From CAVVFX01 sp963747535 (GTDB lineage Bacteria; Acidobacteriota; Terriglobia; Bryobacterales; Bryobacteraceae), in NCBI GenBank assembly GCA_963747535.1, contig CAVVFX010000025.1, positions 372,001 to 436,000 on the forward strand: a DNA stretch of 64,000 nucleotides, written 5' to 3'. The notes beneath the pieces were generated by a model. The model had not been told where the DNA came from. It did not search any database and worked only from the letters and a program-made list of their open reading frames with translations. The position numbers and the translations under genes were made by a program. Numbering within the stretch: the first letter of the stretch is position 1; each line of letters starts with the position of its first letter. Positions 8,645-17,459 of this stretch are shown here, in pieces.

Positions 8645-10975
8645 ATGACCGTGATGTGTAGCTCCGCGCGCGACGCTCGACCTATCCCCATTGCCTGTTT
8701 TCTACTCGTGCTCGCCTTGAAAGTCGAGGCCGCGCCTTCTCCTCTCTTCGCGCGCGGCTACGCAGTGCTCCCGGCTCCCCAACGTCTCTCCCTTTCCGGT
8801 ACGGATCTCGAGTTTGGACCCTCCTGGCAACTTGAAACAACCGGCCCGATCGACCCGCAGACGCAGTCCGTTCTCTCCGGGGAATTGATGGAGCGCCACA
8901 AACTCGGGTCTGCGACATCGAACGGAAAAACCAGAGTCCGACTGGAACTGCGCGCGAACTCGGTTGACCCTGGAGAGGCGTTGGATCGCGACCGTAACGC
9001 GATCGCAGCCCAGGCTTACAAAATTGAGATCAAGCCGGGGGTTGTCAACATCACTGCCAATGCCTCTCCCGGAATTTTCTATGGAATAGAGACGCTGGCC
9101 CAACTCCTCAAACCGTCAGCCGGTAAGCTGTGGTTGCCCGAAGGCGTAATCACTGACTGGCCGGACCTCAAAATACGCAACATCTACTGGGATGATGCCC
9201 ACCATCTGGATCGTCCGGACGAGTTGAAACGAGCGATTCGCCAGGCTGCGTTCTTCAAGGTCAACGGCTTCGTCATCAAGCTCGAGGGCCACTTTCAGTT
9301 TGCGCATGCGCCCGCGGTCGTCGAGCCGTACGCGCTGAGCGCGGCGGAACTTCAGGAATTGACTACTTACGGTGTGCGCTACCACGTACAACTCATCCCT
9401 TATCTCGACGGGCCTTCGCATATCGCCTTCATCCTCAAGCATCCGGAGTTTGCCGGCCTTCGATCTTTTCCTGAGAGCAACTACGAGCTCTGCGCCACCA
9501 ATCCCGCTTCATATCAATTGCTGCAAGGTATGTTCCAGGACCTGCTGGATGCGAATCGCGGCGTCGACTACGTTTTTCTCTCGACGGACGAGGCCTATTA
9601 CATCGGTTGGGCGAAGAACGTTCAGTGCGACGAGAAGTCGGCGGCGGACCGCTACGGCAGTCGCGGCAAACTGCTGGCGGAGTTCGTGGCGAAAGTCGGG
9701 GGCTATCTGCACGACCGCGGTCGAAAGGTTGTGTTTTGGGGCGAATATCCACTGGTAGCCTCTGATATTGCGGCGCTGCCGTCGTTCATGATTAATGGCG
9801 AGGTTAACGCTCCGGAATTCGACACGGCCTTCCGCCGGCGCGGGATTAGCCAGATGATCTTCACTTCCGTGCAGGGTGAGGAACGCGTATTTCCCGAATA
9901 CTTTCCTCTGCCCGCCTCCAGGCGTCTTCACGCCACTCGCGAAATGCCGGGCCGCGTCGAGGAGGTATTTGAGAAGATCTCGTTCGATCAATCCCGGGTC
10001 GATGCCGACTTGCAGGGCGCTGTCGTAGCGGGTTGGGCCGACGCAGGGCAACATACCGAGAATTTCTGGCTCGGCTACGTCGCAGGCGCCGCCGCCGCAT
10101 GGCATCCGGCCTCAAGTGGCTCTCGCGAAATCATGGCGGCGTTCTCTCCGTTGTTCTACGGCTGGAATGTCGCCGGAATGGATCGCGCCTATCGATTGCT
10201 CAGCTACCAGGCGCAGTTTTGGATGGACAGTTGGGAGACCGTGGAATCCAAATCACGCAAGCCCATCTGGGGATACTCACAAGGCATCTTCACGCCGCCG
10301 CATCCGGCGCATGACCAGTCCTTGCCGGTACCGCCTCTGCCGGGCGATGAACTGAAGCATGATTCGGCTTGGAGCGAAACCAATGCCCGGCGCATGCAAC
10401 TTGCTTTAGACTTCTTGAGCGAGAATGACGAAGTCCTCGACCTTCTGCACGCGAACCTTCTGCGAGCCGGCCATAACCAGTACAACATAGAGGTGCTGCT
10501 CTCCAATGCGCTGCTTTGCCGCCAGAACCTTGAGTTGCTGCTGTCTCTCGGACGCATCGACAAACTGCTGGAGTCGGCGGCCAACCAGGCCGGTTCAGGC
10601 CGCGCGAAAGAAGCCGTGGTCGCCGTTGATCGGGCGCTGGAAACGCTTCGTGCTGCTCGTGATCAGCGCAATCGGATGCTCGCCGGGTTGACTGAGACCT
10701 GGTATAAGAGCTGGTATCCGCGGGTTGCCCGGGCCAACGGTAGAACCTTCCTGCACGACGTCGACGATGTGAAGGACCACTTTCCGGATCGCACGGTGGA
10801 CATGAGTTACCTGGTGCTGCGGCAATTGCAATTGCCTCTCACGAATTGGACATCGCAGGTCCAGGCCGCGCGGAATCGCTATGCAGCAGCCCATAACCTC
10901 CCTTCGCGCAACCAGGATTTTAATTGGTTGGACATGGACACAGTCAGGTCGGCCACTGGATTCGATGAGCGTTAA
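8645..10975 (+). CDS. Secreted glycoside hydrolase family 20 beta-N-acetylhexosaminidase-like protein
   Basis: The ATG at 8645 (776 residues) is preferred over the upstream frame start at 8552, because a signal peptide follows (ARPIPIACFLLVLALKVEAAPSP). An N-terminal GH20b-like domain (LPAPQRLSLSGTDLEFGPSW, then GIFYGIETLAQLLKPSAGKLWLPEGVITDWP) precedes a GH20 barrel with the acidic pair D315-E316 in VFLSTDEAYYIGWAKN. Family enzymes release terminal GlcNAc/GalNAc using this Asp-Glu pair; here the HxGGDE box is reduced to STDE, so activity or specificity may differ. The C-terminal 250 residues are helical, without a recognised domain. The next gene, a GH18 protein, begins 24 bases on, suggesting extracellular chitin or amino-sugar breakdown. 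Confidence 0.82.
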   Translation: MTVMCSSARDARPIPIACFLLVLALKVEAAPSPLFARGYAVLPAPQRLSLSGTDLEFGPSWQLETTGPIDPQTQSVLSGELMERHKLGSATSNGKTRVRLELRANSVDPGEALDRDRNAIAAQAYKIEIKPGVVNITANASPGIFYGIETLAQLLKPSAGKLWLPEGVITDWPDLKIRNIYWDDAHHLDRPDELKRAIRQAAFFKVNGFVIKLEGHFQFAHAPAVVEPYALSAAELQELTTYGVRYHVQLIPYLDGPSHIAFILKHPEFAGLRSFPESNYELCATNPASYQLLQGMFQDLLDANRGVDYVFLSTDEAYYIGWAKNVQCDEKSAADRYGSRGKLLAEFVAKVGGYLHDRGRKVVFWGEYPLVASDIAALPSFMINGEVNAPEFDTAFRRRGISQMIFTSVQGEERVFPEYFPLPASRRLHATREMPGRVEEVFEKISFDQSRVDADLQGAVVAGWADAGQHTENFWLGYVAGAAAAWHPASSGSREIMAAFSPLFYGWNVAGMDRAYRLLSYQAQFWMDSWETVESKSRKPIWGYSQGIFTPPHPAHDQSLPVPPLPGDELKHDSAWSETNARRMQLALDFLSENDEVLDLLHANLLRAGHNQYNIEVLLSNALLCRQNLELLLSLGRIDKLLESAANQAGSGRAKEAVVAVDRALETLRAARDQRNRMLAGLTETWYKSWYPRVARANGRTFLHDVDDVKDHFPDRTVDMSYLVLRQLQLPLTNWTSQVQAARNRYAAAHNLPSRNQDFNWLDMDTVRSATGFDER

Positions 10976-10998
10976 TATCGGTAGTTAAGCCGGAAGGT

Positions 10999-13116
10999 AT
11001 GCGAATCAAATCCACTCTGCTCTTTTTCTTATTTCTGACGCTGCGCTTTGCGGATGCGCAAGGTACCGTGCCGGCGTTCCAATATGCCGCCGGCTCGGGC
11101 TCCTACACTTTCGCCGGGCGCGATCCCGCCCAGGGAGGCGCCACTACTATTCCCACGGTGCTCGTTCCCATCACGCTCTCCTTTGAAGCCAGGATGACCG
11201 CCGGTAAACCATTCATCATGGACGCAGCGCCAGACATAACGCACGTCGTCCGCTCGCCCATGTTTTCCAGGTTCGCCTTCTCATCCGGCGGCACGACGCA
11301 GTATGCTGATGCGCTGCTGCGCACCACCTTTCCCAATGCCGCCGGATGGCACACGCTGCTCGGCAAGCCGGAGGTGAGGGGTATAAGGATCACCGTCCCG
11401 GTCGGCTATGGCTACATCCTCACCTCGCAGAAGACGGGCAGTTCGTTCGCCGTGGTTGACGTCGAGTTTATGCAAGCGGAAATCTTCAAGCAGCTTCCCA
11501 AACAGACGGGCAAACTCGTCGTCGCCGTGACGCATAACACCACTTACTACGCCTTGGGCGACGCCACGGTGTGCTGTTCCTGGGGAACGCACGGCGTCGA
11601 TTCCGCCACGGGAAACTCTTTCGTGCTTGGTTCGTACCTCCATGCCGCACCAACCGTTGTCGAAGACCAGGACGTGCAGCCGCTCACTCAGCAACTCGCG
11701 GAGTTCTTTTACGACCCGCGGCACGATCCTCTGCTACACGGCCGCAACCTCAACGCTCCCGGAAATGTCTTCGCCAGCTGGCTACGATCCGCATCTCTTC
11801 GTTCGGGAGAACAGGGCAGTTGCGGCGGTACGGCCGTCGGGTCCACCTACTTTCTTCTCGAACCCACCAACACCAACCTCAAAAACAATATCCCCGCATC
11901 GAAGGCCTTTGTCGCCCAGTTGCACGGTGCGACTTATCACCTGCAGAACGTGGCCCTGTTGTCCTGGTATACCGGCGCTTCTGCGGGCCTCGGCGGCGCC
12001 TTCAGCTTCCCGGACCCGCAGGCGCTTACTGAACGCTCTAAGCCGTGTCCAACACGCGGTAGCCGTCCTGGCCCAGGCGGTGGTCCGGCCTCACTCAAGC
12101 CCACGGTTGCGGCGAATCCCATGAGCGGCTCGCCTAATGGACATCAACTTATCGGCTACTGGGCCGGCTACGGAGGCCCAGGTTCCACCATCCCGCTCCG
12201 CGAGGTCTCGCCGCAATGGGATGTCATCATCGTCGCCTTCTCCACTCCGGATAAGGATGCTCCGGAAGGGACGATGCAATTCCGTACGCCCGCCGGCCTG
12301 GACACCGAACAGTTCAAGGCCGACATTGCCTGGCTGAAGAGCCGGGGCAGGAAGGTCATGATCTCCCTCGGTGGCGGCGGCCAGCACTTCACGCTCGCCG
12401 ATCCGCAGCGCGTCCCCAACTTCGTTTCCTCTGTCACCCGCATCGTTAGCGAGTACGGCTTTGACGGTATCGACGTCGACTTCGAAAGTCCGTCTCTTTC
12501 CATCGCTCCCGGCGACACCGATTTCAAGCACCCCACCACGCCATCCATCGTGAATCTCATTTCGGCCCTGCGCCAGTTGCACGATCATTTCGGCTCCAGC
12601 TTCATGATCAGCCTCGTGCCCGAAGGTACCCAGATTCCTTCTGGTCACCCCAGCTACGGAGGCCAGTTCGGCTCTTATATACCCATCGCGTATGCCATCC
12701 GCGACATCCTCTCCTTCATGGATGTGCAGGACTACAATACGCCGCCGCTGGAAGGTCTCGACGGGGAGATCTATCAGCCGGGCTCGGTGGATTACCACGC
12801 CGCCATGACCGAACTCCTGCTGCACGGCTTCAATGTTGGAGGCGATCCCAGGCAACTCTTCCCACCGATGCCGGCCAATAAAATTGCTGTCGGCTTTCTC
12901 ACCGGAGACACCACGCCCGGCATCGTGAGCCAGGCCATGGATTACATCATCACCGGCAAGGCCCCTGCCGGAACCAGCTACAAACTGCACGAGCCCAACG
13001 GCTATCCGGGAATGATCGGCGCCATGTTTTGGACCATCGATGCCGACCGCCGGGGCAACTACAACTTTTCTAACGTCGTCGGTCCCCAACTACACGGCTA
13101 CCCGGCAAGCAAGTAA
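10999..13116 (+). CDS. Secreted GH18 chitinase-like protein with a large uncharacterised N-domain
   Basis: A 705-residue protein with signal peptide MRIKSTLLFFLFLTLRFADA. Residues about 25-360 form a domain I cannot assign, rich in Gly/Thr with a Cys pair in VCCSWGTHGVD. Residues about 380-705 are a GH18 barrel: it begins LIGYWAGYGGPG, has the SLGGGG strand, and the catalytic motif FDGIDVDFES with acid E496. GH18 enzymes cleave chitin or related GlcNAc polymers by substrate-assisted catalysis. A GGAAGG lies almost against the ATG, which is tight spacing. It lies 24 bases after the GH20 gene on the same strand, so one transcript is likely. It is followed by a hairpin and a family A palindrome. 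Confidence 0.85.
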   Translation: MRIKSTLLFFLFLTLRFADAQGTVPAFQYAAGSGSYTFAGRDPAQGGATTIPTVLVPITLSFEARMTAGKPFIMDAAPDITHVVRSPMFSRFAFSSGGTTQYADALLRTTFPNAAGWHTLLGKPEVRGIRITVPVGYGYILTSQKTGSSFAVVDVEFMQAEIFKQLPKQTGKLVVAVTHNTTYYALGDATVCCSWGTHGVDSATGNSFVLGSYLHAAPTVVEDQDVQPLTQQLAEFFYDPRHDPLLHGRNLNAPGNVFASWLRSASLRSGEQGSCGGTAVGSTYFLLEPTNTNLKNNIPASKAFVAQLHGATYHLQNVALLSWYTGASAGLGGAFSFPDPQALTERSKPCPTRGSRPGPGGGPASLKPTVAANPMSGSPNGHQLIGYWAGYGGPGSTIPLREVSPQWDVIIVAFSTPDKDAPEGTMQFRTPAGLDTEQFKADIAWLKSRGRKVMISLGGGGQHFTLADPQRVPNFVSSVTRIVSEYGFDGIDVDFESPSLSIAPGDTDFKHPTTPSIVNLISALRQLHDHFGSSFMISLVPEGTQIPSGHPSYGGQFGSYIPIAYAIRDILSFMDVQDYNTPPLEGLDGEIYQPGSVDYHAAMTELLLHGFNVGGDPRQLFPPMPANKIAVGFLTGDTTPGIVSQAMDYIITGKAPAGTSYKLHEPNGYPGMIGAMFWTIDADRRGNYNFSNVVGPQLHGYPASK

Positions 13117-13161
13117 CGAAAGTCCGTGCAGTGCCCGTACGACAGACGGTCGACTTTCGTT
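13115..13161 (+). terminator. Imperfect long hairpin at the end of the GH18 gene
   Basis: AACGAAAGTC at 13115-13124 pairs with GACTTTCGTT at 13152-13161, and CGT/ACG extend the stem after a 3-base bulge. The stem starts inside the GH18 stop codon and the 3' side ends in TTTCGTTTT. This is consistent with a terminator-like element, although the loop of about 20 bases is long. Confidence 0.5.
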
Positions 13162-13170
13162 TTGCCGTGG

Positions 13171-13198
13171 CGCAGACCATCGTTTCTTGTGGTCTGCG
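13171..13198 (+). repeat. 28-bp intergenic palindrome, family A copy 2 (compensatory change)
   Basis: Stem CGCAGACCA / TGGTCTGCG with loop TCGTTTCTTG. Compared with the other copies, both ends of the stem have changed (first G to C, last C to G), keeping the pairing intact. Such a compensatory change indicates that the folded form is under constraint. It lies 55 bp after the GH18 stop. Confidence 0.8.
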
Positions 13199-13390
13199 TC
13201 TTTTGTCGTCTGTCTGCAGCGTAGCAGCCCGATTGTCGCGCAGTCCCCAAGCGGTACCTGCGAGCATGAACCAAGCTGAGCCTCGATGGCACCCTGCGTG
13301 CTTCCGACGCTGTCGAAACCTGACTGTCGGGCGAAATCGCCACTAGTCTCAACGCGAATGTCATTTTACATACTGATTGCAGGTGCCTAA

Positions 13391-15301
13391 TTGACCACGC
13401 TCTGCTTGAATCGAGAATTGGAAGTATCGAAAAGACGGTTGCCTGTAGGGGCGGAAACCGGGCTGGACGGCGGAGTTCACTTCAGACTCTGGGCGCCGGT
13501 CCATAGCCGGGTGCGCGTCGTATTGGAATCGGGTCCCGGTTCTCCCGCCACCATCGCCCTTGAGCGAGAGCCAGGGGACGACGGGTATCACTCTGTCTCT
13601 TGCGATCAGGCGTCCTCAGGCACCATCTATCGGTACGAACTCGACAACCATTCGACTCGATATCCGGATCCGGCTTCGCGCTATCAGCCCGACGGGCCTC
13701 ATGGACCCTCGCAGGTCATCGATCCGCGCAGCTTCACCTGGACCGATCAGCAGTGGCGGGGCGCCACGAGGGAAGGCCAGATCATCTATGAGATGCACAT
13801 CGGTACATTCTCGAAAGACGGAACCTGGCGGGGTGCGCAGCGAGAACTGGCGGAGTTAGCCAAAGCCGGCATTACGCTGGTCGAGATCATGCCGGTCGCC
13901 GACTTTCCCGGACGTTTCGGCTGGGGCTACGATGGCGTTGGACTCTTTGCGCCCACCTGGTTATACGGCGAACCGGACGACATGCGCGCGTTCGTTAACG
14001 AAGCGCATGCCCTGGGGATCGGCGTGATTCTGGATGTCGTCTACAACCACCTCGGGCCTGACGGCAACTATCTTTCGGTTTATTCACCGTGGTACTTCAA
14101 CGAAAACAAAAACGATTGGGGCGATGCGATTAACTTCGACGGCGAACACTCGGGGCCTGTGCGCGCGTTCTTTGAGGCTAATGCCCAATACTGGATGGAT
14201 GAGTTTCACTTAGACGGCTTACGTCTCGATGCGACGCAGGAAATCCATGATGCTTCACCGGCTCACATCCTCGCCGGCATTGCTCGCGTAGCGCAGCGTG
14301 CTGCGGGAAATCGTAGCATCGTCTTAATCGCGGAGAATGAGAAGCAGCAAACGAAGCTCGTACGACCCGAGAAACTCGGCGGGTACGGTCTCGACGCGCT
14401 TTGGAACGACGATTTTCATCACACGGCGCTGGTCGCCCTTACGGGTCGTAATGAGGCTTACTACTCCGACTATCTAGGCACCCCTCAAGAGTTTATTTCT
14501 GCGGCCAAATATGGATATCTGTATCAAGGCCAGTGGTACAGGTGGCAACGTCACCCGCGGGGCACCCCGGCATTGGACTTACCGCCCACTGCCTTTGTCA
14601 ACTTCATCCAGAATCATGATCAGGTAGCCAACTCGGCTCGCGGTGAGCGTCCGAACCTCCTTGCGACCAAGGGTAAGTACCGGGCCATGAGTGCACTGCT
14701 CATGCTCATGCCGGGCACCCCCATGCTGTTTCAGGGTCAGGAATTTGGCGCCACTACCCCTTTTCTCTTTTTCTGCGATCACAAAGCGGAGATCAGCAAA
14801 CAGGTGCGGGAAGGAAGGGCCAAATTTCTCTCCCAGTTCCGCAGTCTGTCGCTTCCCGAGATGCAACCCATCTTTGCCGATCCCGGCAATCCCCACACCT
14901 TCGAAATGTCGAAGCTCGACTTTTCCGAGCGGGGGAAGAATGCCGAAATCTATCAGCTTCACAAGGATCTGATCGCTCTTCGCCGCACCGACGCGGTGTT
15001 TTCCAACCCTCAGTACCGCGGCGTCGATGGAGCAGTGCTGGCTGCCGACGCCTTCGTCCTGCGATATTTTTCCGCGTCGCATGGGCATCGCCTGCTGGTA
15101 GTCAATCTCGGAACGGATCTCCATTTCAGCCCCAGTCCGGAGCCATTGCTCGCCCCCCTTGCGGGAGAGTCGTGGCATGTAATCTGGTCGAGTGAGGATC
15201 CAAAATATGGCGGCCTCGGGACTTTCCCCCCGGATACCAGCGATAACTGGCGGATTCCGGGTAATGCAGCCGTCGCTTTAAGCTCGGAGCCGGGTAAATG
15301 A
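13391..15301 (+). CDS. treZ: Malto-oligosyltrehalose trehalohydrolase
   Basis: Releases trehalose from the maltooligosyl-trehalose made by TreY. The 636-residue GH13 protein has an N-terminal carbohydrate-binding beta domain (about residues 20-115, VHFRLWAPVHSRVRVVLE). The barrel follows, with nucleophile D280 in DGLRLDATQEI, acid/base Glu in VLIAENEKQQ and the third Asp in NFIQNHDQVAN. GWGYDGVGLFAPTWLYG and GVILDVVYNHLGPDGNY are typical of TreZ. The frame opens just after a stop, so the start is TTG 13391 (AGGTG five bases upstream) or TTG 13406. It overlaps the next gene by ATGA. Its partner treY lies on the opposite strand across one gene. Confidence 0.92.
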   Translation: MTTLCLNRELEVSKRRLPVGAETGLDGGVHFRLWAPVHSRVRVVLESGPGSPATIALEREPGDDGYHSVSCDQASSGTIYRYELDNHSTRYPDPASRYQPDGPHGPSQVIDPRSFTWTDQQWRGATREGQIIYEMHIGTFSKDGTWRGAQRELAELAKAGITLVEIMPVADFPGRFGWGYDGVGLFAPTWLYGEPDDMRAFVNEAHALGIGVILDVVYNHLGPDGNYLSVYSPWYFNENKNDWGDAINFDGEHSGPVRAFFEANAQYWMDEFHLDGLRLDATQEIHDASPAHILAGIARVAQRAAGNRSIVLIAENEKQQTKLVRPEKLGGYGLDALWNDDFHHTALVALTGRNEAYYSDYLGTPQEFISAAKYGYLYQGQWYRWQRHPRGTPALDLPPTAFVNFIQNHDQVANSARGERPNLLATKGKYRAMSALLMLMPGTPMLFQGQEFGATTPFLFFCDHKAEISKQVREGRAKFLSQFRSLSLPEMQPIFADPGNPHTFEMSKLDFSERGKNAEIYQLHKDLIALRRTDAVFSNPQYRGVDGAVLAADAFVLRYFSASHGHRLLVVNLGTDLHFSPSPEPLLAPLAGESWHVIWSSEDPKYGGLGTFPPDTSDNWRIPGNAAVALSSEPGK

Positions 15302-17349
15302 CCGAGTCTGCCGCGGACCCGCGGCGTGTACTGACCAGCTTCGTCAGCGGCGAGGGTGAGTTAGATCCGCATCTCACTCAGGAGTGGCTGGTCACTAACG
15401 GTCTTGGCGGCTATGCCTCTGGGACCGTTCTCGGACCCATTACGCGCCGTTATCACGGACTGTTGGTAGCAGCGCTGCCCAACCCTTTGGGCCGCTTCAT
15501 GATGCTGCACGGGCTTTCCGAGCGATTTCGTATGCCCCAAAAAAGTGTTCAGTTTGCCGGTCCCCGCGACTTTGTCTGTAAACACGCGGCAGCGACGCTT
15601 ACCCCTGTAGAATTCCGTTTGGAATGCGGTCTTCCGGTCTGGGTCTACGACCTCTGGGGCTGCAGGGTAGAGAAACGCATTCTCCTGCCGCACAAACAGA
15701 ATACGGTCCACGTTGAATACCGTTATTTAGCAGGCTCCGGCACAATTCGTCTCGGCCTCAGGCCGGGTGTGCACTTCCGCAATCATGATGCGCAAGTCAA
15801 TTCCGAAGCCGGCACCCAATACGCTGTCAATGTGGTGGACTTCCATCTTCAGGTATCGGCCGAAACTAACCTGCCTACACTGCGTCTGAAGACGTCGCCA
15901 CAAACGGGATTTACTTACGATCCCAAAACTGTGGTCATCGATTATCTTTTCGAAAAAAATCGAGGTTATCCATCTGAAGGTGACTTATGGAGCCCCGGTT
16001 ATTTTCGGGCCGATCTGGAACCCGGTTCTTCGATTGTTCTGACAGCTTCAACCGAGCCATGGGAAATAATTGAAGGTCTACCTTACGAAGAAGTCATTTC
16101 GGCTGAGCTGAGCCGGCGCCGGGCTTTGATTCGGAAGGCGGAGCATCGCGCCGTCGACGGTATGTTCCCGGAACTGGTGCTCGCCGCCGATCAGTTCCTG
16201 ATCACTCCAGTGGGACGCCGTGAGGATGCTGCCCGGGCGCGCGCTTCGGGCGATGAACCGCTCACCGTGATCGCCGGCTACCACTGGTTTACTGACTGGG
16301 GCCGCGACACGATGATCAGCCTTGAAGGTCTGACGCTGACCACCGGGAGGCCACAGGAAGCGAGTTGGATATTGCGTACGTTCGCTCATTACGTTTGCGA
16401 CGGCCTGATCCCTAATATGTTTCCGGAGGGTGAGAAGAAAGGTCTTTATCACACCGCTGACGCCAGCCTGTGGTTCTTCCATGCGGTAGCACGCTATCTG
16501 GACGCCACCGGAGATCGCATCACTCTTTCTACAATTCTGCCAAAACTGCGCGAGATCGCGAATTTCCACATCGCCGGTACCAGATTCGGCATCCACGTCG
16601 ATCCGCAGGACGGCCTTCTGGTACAGGGAGAACAGGGCTATCAGCTTACCTGGATGGATGCGAAAGTAGACGACTGGGTAGTGACTCCCCGCCGGGGAAA
16701 AGCGGTCGAAATCAACGCGCTCTGGTACAACGCTCTTTGCCTTCTGAGTAACTGGACAGAACAGGAAGACGGGGCTGGCGCAGGAGCAACTTACCGGAAT
16801 TATGCGCTGCGGGCCCGTGAGTCTTTCAATCGGCGATTCTGGAATCCGGAGAGGGGCTATCTGTTCGATGTGATCGACGGAGAGTCAGGCGGAGGCACTC
16901 CCGGCAACGACCCTGCCTGCCGGCCGAACCAGCTCTTTGCCGTTTCGCTCGAGAACCCGGTGCTCGACGAAATCCATTGGGCGCCCGTGGTGGATGTCGC
17001 CACGAAATTACTGCTCACAGCCGTGGGCTTGCGATCGCTGGCGCCGGGCGAGCCTGACTACAAGCCGCGCTACGACGGGGATCTGCGATCCAGGGATGCC
17101 GCATATCATCAAGGCTCGGTGTGGGGCTGGCTGATTGGACCCTATGTCGACGCGTTGGCCAAGGTTTATCCTGAGCGATGCAGCCTGGAACTTCTGCGAG
17201 GGTTCTCCACCCACCTCGACCAGGCCTGCATCGGCTCGATCAGTGAAATTTTCGACGCCGAAGAGCCTCACACTCCGCGCGGCTGCATCGCGCAGGCATG
17301 GAGCGTCGCCGAAGTCCTGCGCTCTTTTGTGAAACTTTCCCTGGTGTGA
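15298..17349 (+). CDS. Glycogen debranching enzyme, amylo-alpha-1,6-glucosidase type (GH133)
   Basis: A 683-residue protein of the archaeal/bacterial GDE type: N-terminal domain (EWLVTNGLGGYASGTVLGPITRRYHGLLVAA, about residues 28-60) and a C-terminal (alpha/alpha)6 barrel with WFTDWGRDTMISLEGL at about 334-349, MDAKVDDWVVTPRRGKAVEINALWYNAL and YHQGSVWGWLIGPYVDA. It hydrolyses alpha-1,6 branch stubs of glycogen-like glucans, exposing linear chains. The start codon overlaps the treZ stop, so the two are co-translated. It ends facing treY, with a family A palindrome between. Substrate preference is inferred from the family only. Confidence 0.88.
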   Translation: MTESAADPRRVLTSFVSGEGELDPHLTQEWLVTNGLGGYASGTVLGPITRRYHGLLVAALPNPLGRFMMLHGLSERFRMPQKSVQFAGPRDFVCKHAAATLTPVEFRLECGLPVWVYDLWGCRVEKRILLPHKQNTVHVEYRYLAGSGTIRLGLRPGVHFRNHDAQVNSEAGTQYAVNVVDFHLQVSAETNLPTLRLKTSPQTGFTYDPKTVVIDYLFEKNRGYPSEGDLWSPGYFRADLEPGSSIVLTASTEPWEIIEGLPYEEVISAELSRRRALIRKAEHRAVDGMFPELVLAADQFLITPVGRREDAARARASGDEPLTVIAGYHWFTDWGRDTMISLEGLTLTTGRPQEASWILRTFAHYVCDGLIPNMFPEGEKKGLYHTADASLWFFHAVARYLDATGDRITLSTILPKLREIANFHIAGTRFGIHVDPQDGLLVQGEQGYQLTWMDAKVDDWVVTPRRGKAVEINALWYNALCLLSNWTEQEDGAGAGATYRNYALRARESFNRRFWNPERGYLFDVIDGESGGGTPGNDPACRPNQLFAVSLENPVLDEIHWAPVVDVATKLLLTAVGLRSLAPGEPDYKPRYDGDLRSRDAAYHQGSVWGWLIGPYVDALAKVYPERCSLELLRGFSTHLDQACIGSISEIFDAEEPHTPRGCIAQAWSVAEVLRSFVKLSLV

Positions 17350-17394
17350 CAGACTTCATTTTATTGTTCTCGTGGGCAGGACATCGCCGCCTGA

Positions 17395-17437
17395 GGCTGC
17401 TGCGCAGCCGGCAGACCAAAAAAAACGATGGTCTGCC
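17395..17437 (-). repeat. Family A palindrome copy 3 with companion hairpin
   Basis: Read on the minus strand, this is a perfect 9-bp stem GGCAGACCA / TGGTCTGCC with a T-rich loop (17410-17437), then directly a second hairpin GGCTGCGCAGCAGCC (17395-17409). CCCTCCGTAG precedes it. The same two-hairpin unit is found at 55.03-55.07 kb. It lies between the convergent ends of the GH133 gene and treY. The T-run of eight in the loop is unique to this copy. Confidence 0.8.
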
Positions 17438-17459
17438 CTACGGAGGGAAAGGACAAACT

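Noticed and set aside
7626..8648. Long open frame of 340 residues
   Set aside because: Low-complexity Pro/Arg/Ala sequence, no ribosome site or family resemblance, overlaps the GH20 start; a product of C-rich non-coding DNA.
12091..13089. 332-residue frame opposite the GH18 gene
   Set aside because: Antisense shadow of the GH18 barrel; no motif.
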